The notes under the pieces were generated by a model that made no database searches, had not been told where the DNA came from, and worked only from the letters and a program-made list of their open reading frames with translations. The translations under genes and the position numbers were made by a program. This document shows positions 24,600 to 38,053 of a stretch of DNA of 64,000 nucleotides, piece by piece. Every line of letters starts with the position of its first letter. The stretch's first letter is position 1. The DNA lies in assembly GCF_008831285.2 (NCBI RefSeq), contig NC_045138.2:2059143-2123142 (forward strand), given 5' to 3'. The DNA is from Nymphaea colorata (taxonomy: Eukaryota > Streptophyta > Magnoliopsida > Nymphaeales > Nymphaeaceae).

Positions 24600-27500
24600 C
24601 TTTTTCTATTCCCCTTAATGGAGCAGGCAAACGATTGCGGCCGGACGAAGAGACTCGCGGTAAAAAAGAAAAATTCACCGTTAGTATTTTTTCTTTTCAC
24701 CCGTCGACTCAGACTTCTCCGCGTGAATAATTCCACCAATTAAAGAGAAAAAAAAAAGGGCACCAGACCAGAGCGGGCAGCTCCACTGCGAGAACAAATT
24801 ACCAAATTACCTTATTACCCTTATCGCGTGGAAGACAGTTGACTCTAGAGAACCGGAGCAGCACCTCTAACCGATACGTCTCGTTTCGGAATGATACGCA
24901 TTATTTGTATCGGTTATAGTAATTTAACTTAAAACTTAAAAGATCCTACAATAATAGTTTTAACGATATATTTCAAATACTGTGTCTCTCAATTTGATGA
25001 TTCTAAATAATATGCACCGTTGGTATTAGTTAAAGAACTTAAAAAATTTAATTGAAAAAAAATTATAATAATATTTTTAATCTCATGTTGTGAAGTTAAA
25101 CAACATAAACATTATGTAATACTTTATTTTGAGAAAGTTTGACTTAACATTTACATGAAAGTTAATCGCGTATTGAAAATTCTTAAAAATGTTTAAGGAT
25201 TTAGTGAATTGTTTTTTCTTGATCATTGTGTGTGTTTAAGACCGATGCTGAACCTGATTGTGACGCCAAGAATATTAACAACTTTGATTCATGCTCCCAA
25301 AAGGCTGGGAACTATAAAAATTAAATAATTTATTCAATCTATGTATAAATATTTGTAGACATCTAAGCATACTTAATGCATTGCAACATAGGTTGATAGA
25401 GACTGGTTTTGAATATTTTATTTATAATTAATTAATCATATTCGTTATCACTGATGTAGACAACGACCTGATGTGGTATGCCATTTTTTATGTCTAATGG
25501 AAAGCTTTGAAACTAATTTAAATTAAGTAATGAATATTTATAACTCTTTAATTAAAAGAGGTTAATTTTTGTGTGGGTCTCATAGCTTACCATCATCTAA
25601 GCTTGGGCATCCGGCCAGCCCGACCTGGCCCGATAAGGAGTCGGGCTCGGGCCTACTTCGACACTTAAAACCTTAGCTTGAGTTTTGCTCTATGATTAAA
25701 TTAAAAAATATATTTTTAATATGAAAAATATATAAATATAATTAATTGTAATAAAATATTATAATTATATATATAAATCAATACAATCTATATTAAAAAA
25801 ATCTTATCATGTTGAACTGGCCTTAATCAGGCCCATCCGAGCCGGCCCCATAACTGATCGAGCCGGCCCGATGTCCTTTTTTTCTGGCCAAAGTTAAGCC
25901 AGTACCGCACCGGATCGACCTTGAGCGGACACCCAGCCTTAATTGTATCATACTGTGGCGTTTTAAGCATGGAGTGGTTCAAGAGTTTGTCTTTGATACC
26001 TTTTTTTTGTTGAAGCTTTTTAGCGAATCCAACATACAATAATAGCTATTATTACCGTGCCGTTGGATGCGACTGCTCCATTATGGATCTGAACTTGATT
26101 TGTATCAATTAGGATTTCCAAAAGGAACGTAAGATCTGATTCATAATTGAATTTGGACGGATAAGCTTGTACGCAAATCTGGATCTCAGTTGATTAAATG
26201 TTTCCTATCCAGACACGGATTTGCTATATAAATGCACCTTTAGATACAAAAACCTGCAAGCAATAAATAAATAAATAAATATATATATATAGCATGTGAA
26301 TTAATATCAGTTGATTAAAATTCTATATTATTCACTATGATCTAAAATCAAACTTATATATTGTTGTTTAAAGCACCATTTTTGAGAAAAAAAAAAAAAA
26401 AGAGTATGAAAGTCTTTGTCCAGTCCAAAAAGGAGGAAAGTAAAAGTGAGGATCGAGCTTCGCTTTTGCAGGAAGTAATATACTCACGAGAAGAGGGCCT
26501 TTGACTGTTCAGAAGAGAAGACAAAGTCCATTAATATCATATTTTTAACTATATGCATCTTTTTCCAATCATGTGATCTCATGCATTTAATACGCTCACA
26601 CACCAGATTCATTATCAAAGAAATATTGTCGCTTTACCCTCAAATTATTTTTATCAATATATGTAGAATGTTTGACAAACTTAATATCGATTGTTATTGC
26701 TTCATAAGCAAAAATTAAAGCTGAGTTGGAATTGGATTTTTTTTTTTTTTTTTTGTGTGTTAGAGGTGGTAACGAGAACAATTTACTTAAAATTGTATCA
26801 TATTCATATATCATACTATTTTATAAATATTCATAAATTTGTGCAAAAGCAATAAAAAGTTATTATCATCAAACAGCCTTGTAAAATCTTAAATTTAAAG
26901 ATTCTAGATATTAGTTTAGGTTTTCAAGGTAGACTTTTCTCTTATGTGAAAAAAATGTTTTTAAATCTACAATCCTCAAATTTAGGATCTTCTAAAAAAA
27001 ATGAATATTTAAAGAAGTATATTTTTTTTTCTAATTTAACTTAAAAGGAAACTAACTTCGGTGCAAAAGAAGAGTTTTTATCAATGATATTGGTTTCATT
27101 TTTTCGAATTTAACATTAGCCTAGTTTGAAAATAATAATAAAATAACTAAGACAACTTTATTTGGAAATTCACGAGAAAAGTCAACATAGGTGGATTCAT
27201 TTGCTTGTTGTATGTGGGATGATTAAAAATTAAAAAATTTAAATCATTAATTATGGTTAAAAATACCATAAAATATTATTGCATCATAAAATGACATTAA
27301 TATTTGTGTGTTGTTTTTAGTGACAAATTTTTTATTATTAGTTATTTGGCAACATCTAACATACAACAACATAAACATCGTGTATATATATATATATATA
27401 TATTATAAAATTCAAAATGTTGTTGTATGATAAAAATTAAATTATCATTCAAAACTGACAATTAAAAATACTATCATGGTAGGTGTCATTACTATTGTAG

Positions 27501-29899
27501 GATGGAAAACGAAAATGTATAGCAATTAAAAAAATATAGGTAACATTTTTCCTATAACTTAAAATGAAAAGCTAAATAATTTAAAAAATAAGTAACATAT
27601 ATTTTTCTTACAAATTGAAAGACATTTTATTTGCAAATATTTGGCACCAAATACGGAGCTGAAGGATTCGTAGGAGTAAAAAATAATTGAAATTGAATGA
27701 ACTTACCTACCGCAACAGAAAACGTTCATTATTGAAGTCGCCTTGCAGCAAACCATGACCCTTTACTGCATCAGATATTTACTGGATACGAGTGAAATTA
27801 ATATCGACCTTCAATTTGGATTCAATTACGAATCTGCTTGTAACTGGATTTGAACCGCTTTACCCGTATCTTTCTAAGCAGATCCGAAATCAGATGGGTA
27901 ATCAGACGTACCCTACTCATTTTCAATCCATCACAATTCGTAAATGCAATGGAAATTTGGAAAGTAAAAAAAAGAATGAATTTAAGAGAGAGAAAAAAAC
28001 GATCCATTGATTTATTTATGGAATCAATGTCGGTCAAATTGGATGCCTGGAAAGTGGCTGTGAAATTGGTTCAAGGCTGACTAAGACCAATTGGTTCAAG
28101 GTTGACTAAGACCAATTGTAAAAGCTGCTTTAGTGGGCCTAAGGAGTCAAGGGGGGTCCAGCATGGCCCATGGTCCCAATTTTTTTTTAATATATATTTA
28201 AATTTTAAAATATTTCACTTACTTTATATAAAAAGTTTTGAAAAATGATATTTTGATCTTCATCAAAATTTAGAAACTTTAATTCAGCCATTCTCATGAA
28301 AAATTTTTGGGTCCTCCCTGGGTCTAAGTATAATAACGGGTTCGGTGCACTAGTAACATAATTTCGGGGGCCACATTGACTCACGAGATCCTTTCACAAT
28401 TTTCTGGTTGTTGACCGCGTGAATGCCTCGAGGCCAGGAATATAAATGAATCGGACTCGAATCAATCTCGATCATAAATTTAAACTCAGATATGGATTTG
28501 GATTTCTAATTTGGATTTCGTTTCCGGTTGGATCACCTAGCTAGGCATTTATTTAGATATTGTTTTATTTAAAAAAAAAAAAAACTTGATCCACCTAACC
28601 AAATCCAGCTAATAATCAAACACGAGTGAAATTTCGTATGAGAAGTTTTCCCATGTTATTATGCATTCTTATGAGTGAAGTTTCAGGAAGAAGGTCTGCC
28701 GGAAAAGTGAGTAGGATTCTTTTTTTCTGGAGTTTTTTTACCAATTGCACATGAAGCAAAAACTTACCCTAGATTTTTATTTCCAGGTAACAAACGCTTT
28801 TTAAAGATATTTTTGCAAGTGTCAAATAAATATTTTTGGGACATTTATTATCCCATGTTCCTACTTGAATCTTTGGGCCAATTAATGAAGCATTCATGTC
28901 TGTGTCAAATTATCCCATCAAAATGTGGCAACAAGAACACTCTGGGAGTGTCTTACAGATCTACACTAAATTTACAAAACTGCACTTTATATTTTGACTA
29001 TTTACAACTCACTGCTCAACATTTCAATTTCAACAAATTTCTGCTCAAAATTTTCCACTAAATTCTCAAAACTCCCGGATATCCTCCCCGATCTGCTTCT
29101 TTTGGATCATCTTGCTTATACCTGTATCAGCTTCGGATATTTTTTGATCATTAGATGCAAGGGCAGAACCAGAATTTTTTTTAAAGGGGACCAAATAATA
29201 TTTTCAAAATTTGTACAAGAGCAGCATCACTTTCCAAATGTATGAACATTGGATAATGAGATATTTATTTGAAACTATATTCAACACAAATCCAAATTCA
29301 ATTGAATGTTTACTAAAATCTGAATTTTAATATCATGATGTCATTTTTTAAATCCGAATCCAATCCAATTTCTTAATTAACTACCAATTTTTTTCAATAT
29401 CTGATTTTTTGAAGCCGTTCATTTGGATATCATATCTAAATTGGACTTGTTGTCATCCATAGCTTTTTAGCCCGCATTTCCAATGGACTTGGCCTTTTTT
29501 GGGATGCACATGAAGTGTTAGGCCATACAAGTTTTTTCATTTTATTTATTTATTTTTTTCAGAGATGATGAGTTTTCAACATAAACTTGCTTCTAATGTG
29601 TGTGCATTTAACTCTGAATTTGATGACTTGGTCATTGTGGCAATGGCTATATCAAATCCGAATTACATTTACAACTTCACATACAACTAATAAAGTACCA
29701 GAATGGATTTGTCCATGATCTTCATAGTCACACAGATTCCGTCTTCATTAAGTTGCTTGTTTGAATTGAAATTTTGTTGATTAGTTGAAAAAGACACTGC
29801 CCGCATCAAGAACAAATCCACTCATTCACATCTAGAGAGAGTAAGAGAGAGAGAGAAGACAAGAACCGGTCCACCTAGCCTCCACAGGCACAACTTTGA
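24600..29899. other. AT-rich intergenic DNA with repeat remnants
   Basis: No gene is supported. It contains an hAT-like element (25598-25941), a (TA)n run near 27382-27402, a 26-bp tandem duplication at about 28067-28118 (unit GGTTCAAGG.TGACTAAGACCAATT), and GGGGCGGAGCC-type MITE remnants near 28130-28320 and 29160-29230. The open frames here are short and of low complexity. Confidence 0.5.
25598..25941. mobile_element. hAT-like GGCCCG-rich element
   Basis: The left end TAAGCTTGGGCATCCGGCC pairs with a right end whose reverse complement is TAAGGCTGGGTGTCCGC. Both shoulders are rich in GGCCCG and the centre is very AT-rich. The 8-bp flanks do not match, so the duplication is decayed or the ends are mis-set. 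Confidence 0.55.
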
Positions 29900-30165
29900 T
29901 AAGCCTAGGCATCGGCGACGGCGACGAGTACTCGGTACCTGACCCGAGCCAGCCCGGGTCGTCTTGACGGGGCTCGATTCTGCTTGATTTATCTTTTTCA
30001 TATTATTTTTTATTTAATAATGATATATATTTTATTATTAAAATATTATTTTATATTAAAAATTTTATTTTATATTTAAAAAATATTTTTTATTTTAACA
30101 GGGCAAAGCTTGGAGGGGCATAGGCTCGGGTTTCGAGCATTGGGCTGACCCAGTGCCCAAGCCTA
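29900..30165. mobile_element. hAT-like GGCCCG-rich element, 266 bp
   Basis: The left end TAAGCCTAGGCATCGG pairs with the right end TGCCCAAGCCTA. The flanks AACTTTGA and ATCCTTGA agree at six of eight positions, consistent with a diverged 8-bp duplication. The core is AT-rich with no coding capacity. Confidence 0.6.
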
Positions 30166-30906
30166 ATCCTTGATACAAAATAACACTTGTCAATACCATC
30201 ACAAAAACAGAGAACATTGTTATCATATTTTTGTGAAAAAGTCTCAAAATTTTGAAATTTTCAGATCAACCATACTTTTGTCCAAGCAGATTATAATGCT
30301 CTTATATATTTTGATTGCCAACTCATACTAAATTATATATATACATATTTTTGATGAACAGCGTCTGGTATAAGAAAATGCAATAGGGGTGAGGATGAAA
30401 TCACATTTACTATGAATTTTCAAAATGCTAAACTCTTTGATTTTTTCACATCCAAGAGCTACTCAGCTTCATTTAAATAAATTAAATGGTGCCATCACCA
30501 TTTTATAATCTGGCTGACTTCTACGTAATTAACAATAAGAATAAAATTAATATATTCTTGAGAAGATTTGTTAGCCATAGTGTGACCCATATAAAATTTT
30601 GAGTAATAAAAAGATCATTTTTAGATTGAGCAAAGTGGTGCTCCATAAAAAAAACTTTCCTCAATAAAAAATGGGAAAGGAAAAAGACTTTCTCGCATAT
30701 TGTCAAGTCAAAGCCACATGCTCGATCCCAGAAGTGGGTTCACTTCAACCGAATAAAATATTGCAGTGGGCGCTGCTAAATATTTTAAGTAAAACGAACT
30801 AGTTATGTTTCATATATAGCAAGACCTTTAAAAAGTAATATAGCCGCCCATAGCCTTTTTCTTTGTATCGTGAATTCATCTTTAGTTTCGACACATATAC
30901 TAAAGT

Positions 30907-31388
30907 TAGGGGTGAACACGAGTCCAGTCGAGCTCGAATTCAGTCAGCTCAAGTTTAGTTCGACTAATGAAACCCCGAGTTCTCGAGAATAGCTCGACGG
31001 AAGCAGATCGAGCTCGACTCAACAGTTATGTGTTGAGCCCGAGCTCAACTCGATCAAGACTCAACAAACTCGGTTGAATAGAATTGATATTCATCGTTAC
31101 GTGTTGAGCTCGAGCTCAAACTTGAATCGATTAAGGCTCGACAAACTCGTTTGATTCATAGAAATTGATATTCATCGTTATGTGTTGAGTTCGAGCTCGA
31201 CTCGATTAAGGCTCGGCAAACTCGTAAACTCATTTGAATATATCGACTTGATTAAGACTCATCAGACTCGATTAAGGCTCGAACTCGGCTCATGAACTCG
31301 AGCTCGACTCGTTAAGCAAATGACTCGGCTCGAACTCGTTCACTAGACGAGGTTTAATGAGTCGAGCTTGACTCGTAATTCACCCGTA
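30907..31388. mobile_element. hAT-like element of the GAGCTCG-rich type
   Basis: The left end TAGGGGTGAACACGAGTC pairs with the right end whose reverse complement is TACGGGTGAATTACGAGTC. The interior consists of diverged repeats around GAGCTCGACTCGATTAAG and CGTTATGTGTTGAG. The flanks begin ACTAA on both sides, with the remaining bases diverged. Confidence 0.65.
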
Positions 31389-31837
31389 ACTAAGACCATT
31401 TTTTTCTTTTTAATTGTTTATTCCTACATATCTTTATGTTTCAAGGGTTTTGTTTTATTTCATAGTTGGATGGACCTATGATACATCTTTCAATTCGAGC
31501 ATCACACTTTCAAACCTTAAGACTTTGAGTACAAGTCACCTTGCTACCCCGATTGTACCGCGCCCCTTGAGGTGAATCTAAAGCCATTTATTAAACTTAG
31601 TATTGATCAGAGCTCAACCTGGGAGACTATTTCTTTTCATCACAGCCGTCGGATTTCAGCAGATCTGATAATTTATTTATGATGAGTTTGGGGCACCACA
31701 ATTTAGTTTTCCTTGCACTTTGAGCTCATCACCTTAATCTATTGTCTGTCTTAGAGTGAGGTGTAGCCGACTAGCCCTCCCTTCTGTTCATATCTCTTGT
31801 GTTCTTGTATGCCTGAGAAGTGTGTGTTTGCTTTTTC

Positions 31838-31871
31838 TTGGTTACCACATTTGACCATTTCATTATGCATG

Positions 31872-31956
<85 letters not shown>

Positions 31957-32020
31957 TATAATGTAGAGAGAGAAAGAGAAATGGAACATGCATAATGAAA
32001 TGGTCAAATGTTTTAACCAA
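31838..32020. repeat. Near-perfect hairpin with (CT)n and (TA)n
   Basis: The left arm TTGGTTA...ACATTTGACCATTTC...TGCATGTTCC is mirrored in the right arm as GGAACATGCA...GAAATGGTCAAATGT...TAACCAA. At least 29 consecutive bases pair perfectly. Towards the loop the left arm has an expanded CT run and the tip is (TA)n, while the right arm has the shorter AGAGAGAG counterpart. The total is about 183 bp. It could be a MITE or a source of folded transcripts; no evidence of expression. Confidence 0.8.
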
Positions 32021-32618
32021 TATGTATGTACAAGCTGTCCAAAAGTAAATCAATCCTGATGAATGGTTGAAGAAAAAACTGAAGAAAATTTTCTTTATAG
32101 AGTTGTCGCAGCTGTCTATCATGATAGATCATACGGCCTTCTTGAGTTAGCTGGGTGACTGTCGATATATATATATATAAAATTTAAGGAAGTAGTAATA
32201 TAATTTTAAAATTTTAAAGCACCAAAATATATAAATGAGAAAAACTGCTATGAAATATTTATAATATGAAGTAAACTCTTTTTGTGGGCCTGTGTGACCA
32301 ATTGCCCCCCAAGATTGGGCTTCTGTTCGGAGCTTAGATTGTATGTGTCAGTGAACAACTGAAAAATAACTTGGGAATCTTTCAAACGCCTGCTCGACCG
32401 CAAACCGTGGTGCATTGAACACTTTCACAAGCCACCGCGTCAATCTCTGACGAAGACAAAATGGAAAAGCGAATCCCTAAGCAATGGGGTCAGGTATGGG
32501 CCACACCTGCATATCAAAAGTTTCATTGAGAAAATGAAAAATTGTATTGAGATGACCTAAAAATTTTCTAAAACGCCCACATTAAACCTGTGCTGGTGAA
32601 TCAGTGCTTTCTACTCAA

Positions 32619-32624
<6 letters not shown>

Positions 32625-32678
<54 letters not shown>
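32625..32678. repeat. (TA)n microsatellite
   Basis: A long uninterrupted TA run in gene-free DNA. Confidence 0.95.
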
Positions 32679-32681
<3 letters not shown>

Positions 32682-32765
32682 ACAAAAATGGCCTCCTTCC
32701 AGTGATATTCAATTGGCATTATTATTCAATGGAGACGGCTTCCAACATTATGAATAAGGTAATAT

Positions 32766-33113
32766 CATAGTCACAAAAAACATGTCATTTTTGAAAAAAA
32801 ATGTGAGAAAATGAAATGCTGTAAACGCTTTTTCTTGAAAAAAATGTGAAAAACGAAAAAAGTGCATTTTTAACACGTTTTAAATGCGTTTTTTCGCATT
32901 CTTTTCACTTTTTTTTTTCATTTTTTAATGCAAAGCAGTTTTTTTTTATTTGTTACAAATCTACTTATCTTTTGATATTTGCGTTATTATTTTTTAACTT
33001 GTTTTATTTTTCTCTATTTTTATTCTCTTTTTTTAATTTTTTTTTAAATATCATTTTTTATTGTATTTTTCAACCTCACCGTTTAAAATTCCGAGACATT
33101 ATTTGTAACAAAG
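32766..33113. mobile_element. CATAGTCAC-type MITE with 8-bp TSD
   Basis: It begins CATAGTCACAAAAAACATG and ends with CCTCACCGTTTAAAA..CCGAGACATTATTTGTAACAAAG, a diverged copy of the family's GTGACTATG end. It is flanked by identical GGTAATAT at 32758-32765 and 33114-33121. The interior is A/T homopolymer-rich. Same family as 34138-34489 and 38717-39088. Confidence 0.75.
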
Positions 33114-34137
33114 GGTAATATTGCATATCTAGTTGCGGTAGTGGAGCTACTGCGTGGTTGACGTGGGCTCGCTCATGCCAGCCCCTGAAATCTTGCATTG
33201 TGATTAAGCTGGACGTAGGTCTAGCCGCATGTGGTGTCCATACCATACCTGAGTCATTACGCTACAACCACTCATTCTTCTAAGCAAGAGATCTTTAGTG
33301 CCCAAAACATTCTAGGTTCACCACTGTCTAGTTGTGTTGCTTTTTTGGTAGCAGGAGTCTAACAAATTCATGTCCTATATGACTAGCAAGTTGCTAATGT
33401 TTATTGATGCTTAGTTTCGTTAAACTTTTTAGCTTTGAAAGTCATATCATAATCATATTGTTGGAACTCACATTTGATGTGCATTTAGAAGTTCATGGTA
33501 GGGGCAGTTCATATTATTGCCATAGACCGATGATTAAAAATAATTTCGAAGCACTGCAGATTTGACTATTCGAAGAGCTTTATTTTTTCCTTTGTATTTA
33601 AGTTCTAAGATAGGTTGCTCCTGGATATTACCTTCCAAAACAAAATACTGATAATATGTGCAAGTTATACAGCTAACAAGGATTATATGGTAGAATGTTG
33701 TGACATAATATTGAAAGTGATTATTCCTTTCCAAATAAAAATCACTAATGCCCGTGATGTTATCTAGATATGTAAAAGCCTCTTTTTATTCATTTCTTTT
33801 CTCTACTCCAACAGGAAATGGCTGTGGATCTATCAGATGAGATAGAAACAGGAGTGCTCAAGGGACCCCTGTTTTTTAATAATTCTATGTAACTTTAAAA
33901 TCTGTAAACAATATCTCTTATAATACATAGTCATTGTGTTAACAACATCTTTTTCTTTCATTATATATATATATATATATGAAACAAAAGTCAAAATAAT
34001 TGTAATACCCATATATGATTCTTTTTATGGTTGATGCATAAATTATTGTGGCTATTGCAAGTAACAGCTAAAAAGAAATCCATGGCTAATAGTTCAGGTA
34101 AATCATCCCCAGTAGTTACAATGACCATAATTTAAAA

Positions 34138-34489
34138 TATAGTAATAGAAAACAAGTTCTTTTTTTAAAAAAAAAACGTGAAAAATTTATATGACAGTTT
34201 ATAACTTAAAAAAACACATTTTTTTGGAAAACATGTTTTTTGAAAAAAATGTAAAAACTTCTAGTTTTTTCTACTTTTTTTTTTCACTTTTTTTTTTCAT
34301 TTTTTGCAAATATACTTATCTTTTGATGTTTGTGTTATTAGTTTCTCACTTATTTTATTTTCTCCCTATTTTTTGTTTTTTAAAATTTTAAAAACTTTAT
34401 CGTATTTTTCTCATTTTTTTCAAGCTTGTCATATTATAACCGAGAAAAATCTTACCGTTTAAAAGTCCGAAACATTATTTGTGACTATG
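34138..34489. mobile_element. CATAGTCAC-type MITE
   Basis: The ends are TATAGTAATAGAAAACA and CATTATTTGTGACTATG. The flanks ATTTAAAA and ATCTAAAC match at six of eight positions. The length (352 bp) and the AAAACGTG... / ...GCTTGTCATATTATAACCGAGAAAAATC.. interior match its relatives in the window. Confidence 0.6.
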
Positions 34490-34617
34490 ATCTAAACCAT
34501 GACAAAAAGTAAATAATAAGAACAACGACTGCTGCAACCTTTAATTAATAGCCACAAGAATGACGGTAGCTGAAAATACTTTCGGCTGTGCTTTTTGGGT
34601 CTATTAGCCATTTTTGG

Positions 34618-35345
34618 AATATGAGTGACCAAACTTGATTTCTCATTTTTGGTAAGCTTTACTTGAAGTTTTGTAACTATTCCATTTTGGCTTCAACTAT
34701 CGCATGCAAGGAGAAACTTGTCCCCAGAGCTTTCTGTGATGCTTTGCGCTGCTGTATTCATTTGTAACTTTATAGCTTCCGTGATTGTCTTCCTGAAGGT
34801 ATCGCATGTGACTGACAAACGTCTCTTGAGTTTTAGTAACATCGTGGTCTTTTATAATATCGGATCTTAGATCTGAGGCTGCATAAAAAGGTGTGTTTTA
34901 AGAAGTCCACATTTTTAACAAAACGAGGATCTTAGGCTACATGTTGGGATCTGATCTTAAATCCATGTATCTGAGATCCTAAGATCTTAGATCGTCGCAC
35001 ACAATTTTAAATGGTTTTAATTTATATAAGTTGTAATCCTTTATTAAAAAGGTCAGGATGTTATTGAACCTCAAGAGACATTTATCCATCACATTCGACA
35101 CCCTCAAAAAGACAACCACCGCAGCTATAAAGTTAAAAACTAATATGGCAGCTGTAAAATGTCCAGCGAAGTTTCTCCTTACATCCAAAATTGAAATAAC
35201 ATATAAATAAGACATAGCTGGAAATAACATATAAAACGAATATGTGTTTGTTGTTAAAAAAATTGAAAAAAAATGAAGAGTAAAAAAAGAGAGAAAAAGA
35301 CGTGTTTTTAAGCTTTTTAGCGTTTTTTTTCTCAAAAAACATGTT
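34618..35345. repeat. Inverted-repeat element with coding-like arms, copy 1
   Basis: The plus-strand arm 34706-34870 and the minus-strand arm 35190-34979 translate to similar hydrophobic peptides. One contains RRNL, CNFIASVIVFLKVSHVTDK and SFSNIVVF; the other RRNF, FNFIAAVVVFLRVSNVMDK and RFNNILTF. Between them lies a GATCTTAGATC-rich spacer. The minus arm is part of a 164-residue open frame. I do not recognise the protein. Copy 2 lies 1.9 kb downstream. Confidence 0.55.
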
Positions 35346-35690
35346 TTTTCTAACGACCATTTTTCTCTATCCCGATTGTTCATTCTAATTCTAATTCTGT
35401 CTTCTTCTCCATTTTCGGGAGTCTTCATATTTTTCCTTTTTCGACCATCCTTCCTTCTTTGGGGATTGTCCATGGCTCATTTCTTACAGTCACAGTCAGC
35501 TGCTTTTTTGCATCGTAGTATTTTTCCTTAACGCAATGGATGTTTCCATATCACGTGCAAAAGATCTTTGTTTTGGCTTTGTGACATGATAATGGAAAGA
35601 GAATTTTCCCCAAGGCAGATGATTCAGATGTCGGGTTGTTTGCAGATCTCTACTTTTGTGTACTGAGGCATTTGAGTTCTTTTTCTGTTT
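35346..35690. repeat. Right-arm remnant of the foldback element (unit A)
   Basis: Sequence from TCTAACGACCATTTTTCTC through CGCAATGGATGTTTCCATA to GAGTTCTTTTTC matches the right arms of the foldback elements at 42068-43576 and 48613-50076. It marks the left edge of the first tandem unit. Confidence 0.65.
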
Positions 35691-35781
35691 TTTTGAAGAT
35701 TGCCATATTACTCGAGAAAAACCTCACCGTTTAAAATTTTGAGACGTTATTTGTGAGTATGGTGTTAACAATCTTTCTTTG

Positions 35782-35864
35782 TTCACATATATATATATAT
35801 ATATTCAAATAGATCATCGCTGTTCACATATATATATATATATATTCAAATAGATCATCGCTGG
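35782..35864. repeat. Tandem duplication of a 42-bp unit containing (TA)n
   Basis: GTTCACATATATA...TTCAAATAGATCATCGCT occurs twice in immediate succession. Confidence 0.85.
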
Positions 35865-36517
35865 TAGTTATAGAAACCATAGTCTAAATCATGGCAAAAG
35901 GTAAATAACCACAAGAGCTATTGCTACAACCACTTTAATTAATAGCGACAAGAAAGACCGTGGCTGAAACAAACTTTCTGGTACAGTTTTTGTGGTCTAT
36001 TAGCCATGGTTTTGACTATGGAAGTGACCTTTTTTGTCGTAGTGTCGATGATGATAATATTTTTGGGGGATCCGCTGATTTTTCATAGCCCTGTGTTTTG
36101 GAAATTTGAGGGCTAATTTTTGTGGTTTGTGTTGGACACTTTGTCTGAATTGTTGTTGCTTCGGTGAGTAGCGGAGTGATGTTTCAAAGATTTTTCTCCC
36201 CACGTTGAACATTGGTTCCTGATGCATTTCTCATAAAAGCGCCAGTCCATAGAATAAAATGGATTGGGCTGCTCATTACCGATCTTTTCGATACTGTTGT
36301 TATTATATCTTAAATATTGCGTCTTAAGCAAGAAATGTATTCGCATAAAATATGTTCTGCATAGTTCTTCGATAATTTATTAGTTTCAATGGGTCTGTTC
36401 GTTTTGTTTTTATGGTGTTATATCCAATCTTTTGTGTTTTATTTTATGGCAACTAAGATTTTTCTTGAAGTTAGTTGGACTAGAGTTATCATTTATCATC
36501 AGTAAGTATATCATTGG

Positions 36518-37275
36518 AATATGAGTGACCAAACTTGATTTCTCATTTTTGGAAAGCTTTATTTGAAGCTTCGTAGGGCTTCAAGTACCGCATGCAAGGA
36601 GAAACTTGGCACCACAGTTTTGTTCGATGTTCTACACTGCTGTATGAGTTTGTAACTTCATAGCTTCCGTGATTGTCTTTCTAAAGGTATCGCATGTGAC
36701 TGACAAATGTCTCTTGAGTTTCAGTAACATCTTGGTCTTTTATAGTATCGGATCTTAGATCTGAGGCTGCATAAAAAGGTGTGTTTTAGGAAGTCCACAT
36801 TTTAAACAAAATGAGGATCCTAGACTACATGTTGGGGTCTGATCTTAAATCCATGTATCTGAGATAGTAAGAACTTAGATCATCACAGATACAAGATCTG
36901 AAGTGAATCAAACACAATCTAAATGGTTTTAATTTATATAAGTTATAATCACTTATTAAAAAGGCCAGGATGTTATTGAACCTCACGAGACATTTATCCA
37001 TCACATACGACACCCTCAAAAAGACAACCACGGAAGCTATGAAGTTAAAAACGAATACGGCAGCTGTAAAATATCTAGCTAAGTTTCTCCTTACATCCAA
37101 AATAGAAAGAACATATAAATAAGACATAGCTGGAAATAGCATATAAAACGAATATGGCAGCGGTAAAAAACTGTTTGTTGTTAAAAAAACTGAAAAAAAT
37201 GAAAAGAGTTAAAAAAAGCGAAAAAAACGTGTTTTTAAGCTTTTAACGTTTTTTTCTCAGAAAACATGTTTTTTT
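36518..37275. repeat. Inverted-repeat element with coding-like arms, copy 2
   Basis: A direct duplicate of the 34618-35345 block, sharing GGAATATGAGTGACCAAAC at its start. The plus arm (from 36594) carries stops, while the minus arm (about 37110-36880) stays open for about 105 residues with YLYVLSILDVRRN and FNFIASVVVFLRVSYVMDK. The spacer again contains GGATCTTAGATCTGAGG. Function unknown. Confidence 0.55.
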
Positions 37276-38053
37276 TTAAGTTTTAAACAGATAATTTATT
37301 GCTTTTTTCAAAACAAAAAAAAAAAAAACACTTTTTCTGTGACTATGGGACTCTAAAGATTAAAAAAAAAAACTACATTGAAATTTTGAAAATTTTAGTT
37401 TAGTCTATATAAAAAAATTGAAAATCTATATTTTGATTCTTGTTAAAATTTTGAAAGTATATTTCAGTTCATGCAACAAAAAAATTTCTATCTCCAACCC
37501 TGATTACAATTGCAGCTAACAAATTATCGAAGAACTATGCAAATAAATTTCTTGTTTAAGATACAATACGTAATAACAAGATTACCAAAAAGATCGGTAA
37601 CGAGCAGCCTATGCCATTCACAAGAGAAATGCATCAGGAATCGATGTTTCCCGAAGAGAGAGAGATCCTAGCAATATCACTCACCACAAACCACAGAAAT
37701 TAACCCTCGAATTTCCAAAACAGGGGGATCCAGAAAGCCCCAAAAGTTAGTAGAAATTCTAGAAAGCCCCAAAAATTAGCTCTCATTCACTGTAGTGTTT
37801 TCGATTCATCTGGAAAGCTATTTATCTTTTCTGGAGAGCTTATTTCTTTAATTAACTTCCAAATTTAAATTATACTTTTTAGGGAAATAAATGTTATTTC
37901 ATTAAGTTCCACCGGATGCACCTAACATATATGATTTCTGTTGCCATTTTTCTTATTTTCCTTTTCAAAATAAAGGCCTTGTCAATGGGTCGAAGCTGCA
38001 GCAGTCCAATTCCTGCCCAGTAAAATATCTGTTTAGGTGGATCTGATTCTGTT

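Noticed and set aside
37325-37500. Possible separate MITE in unit A
   Set aside because: It resembles the GGGGCGGAGCC-type interior (AATTTTGAAA...TATATAAAAA) but neither end is preserved well enough to call boundaries.
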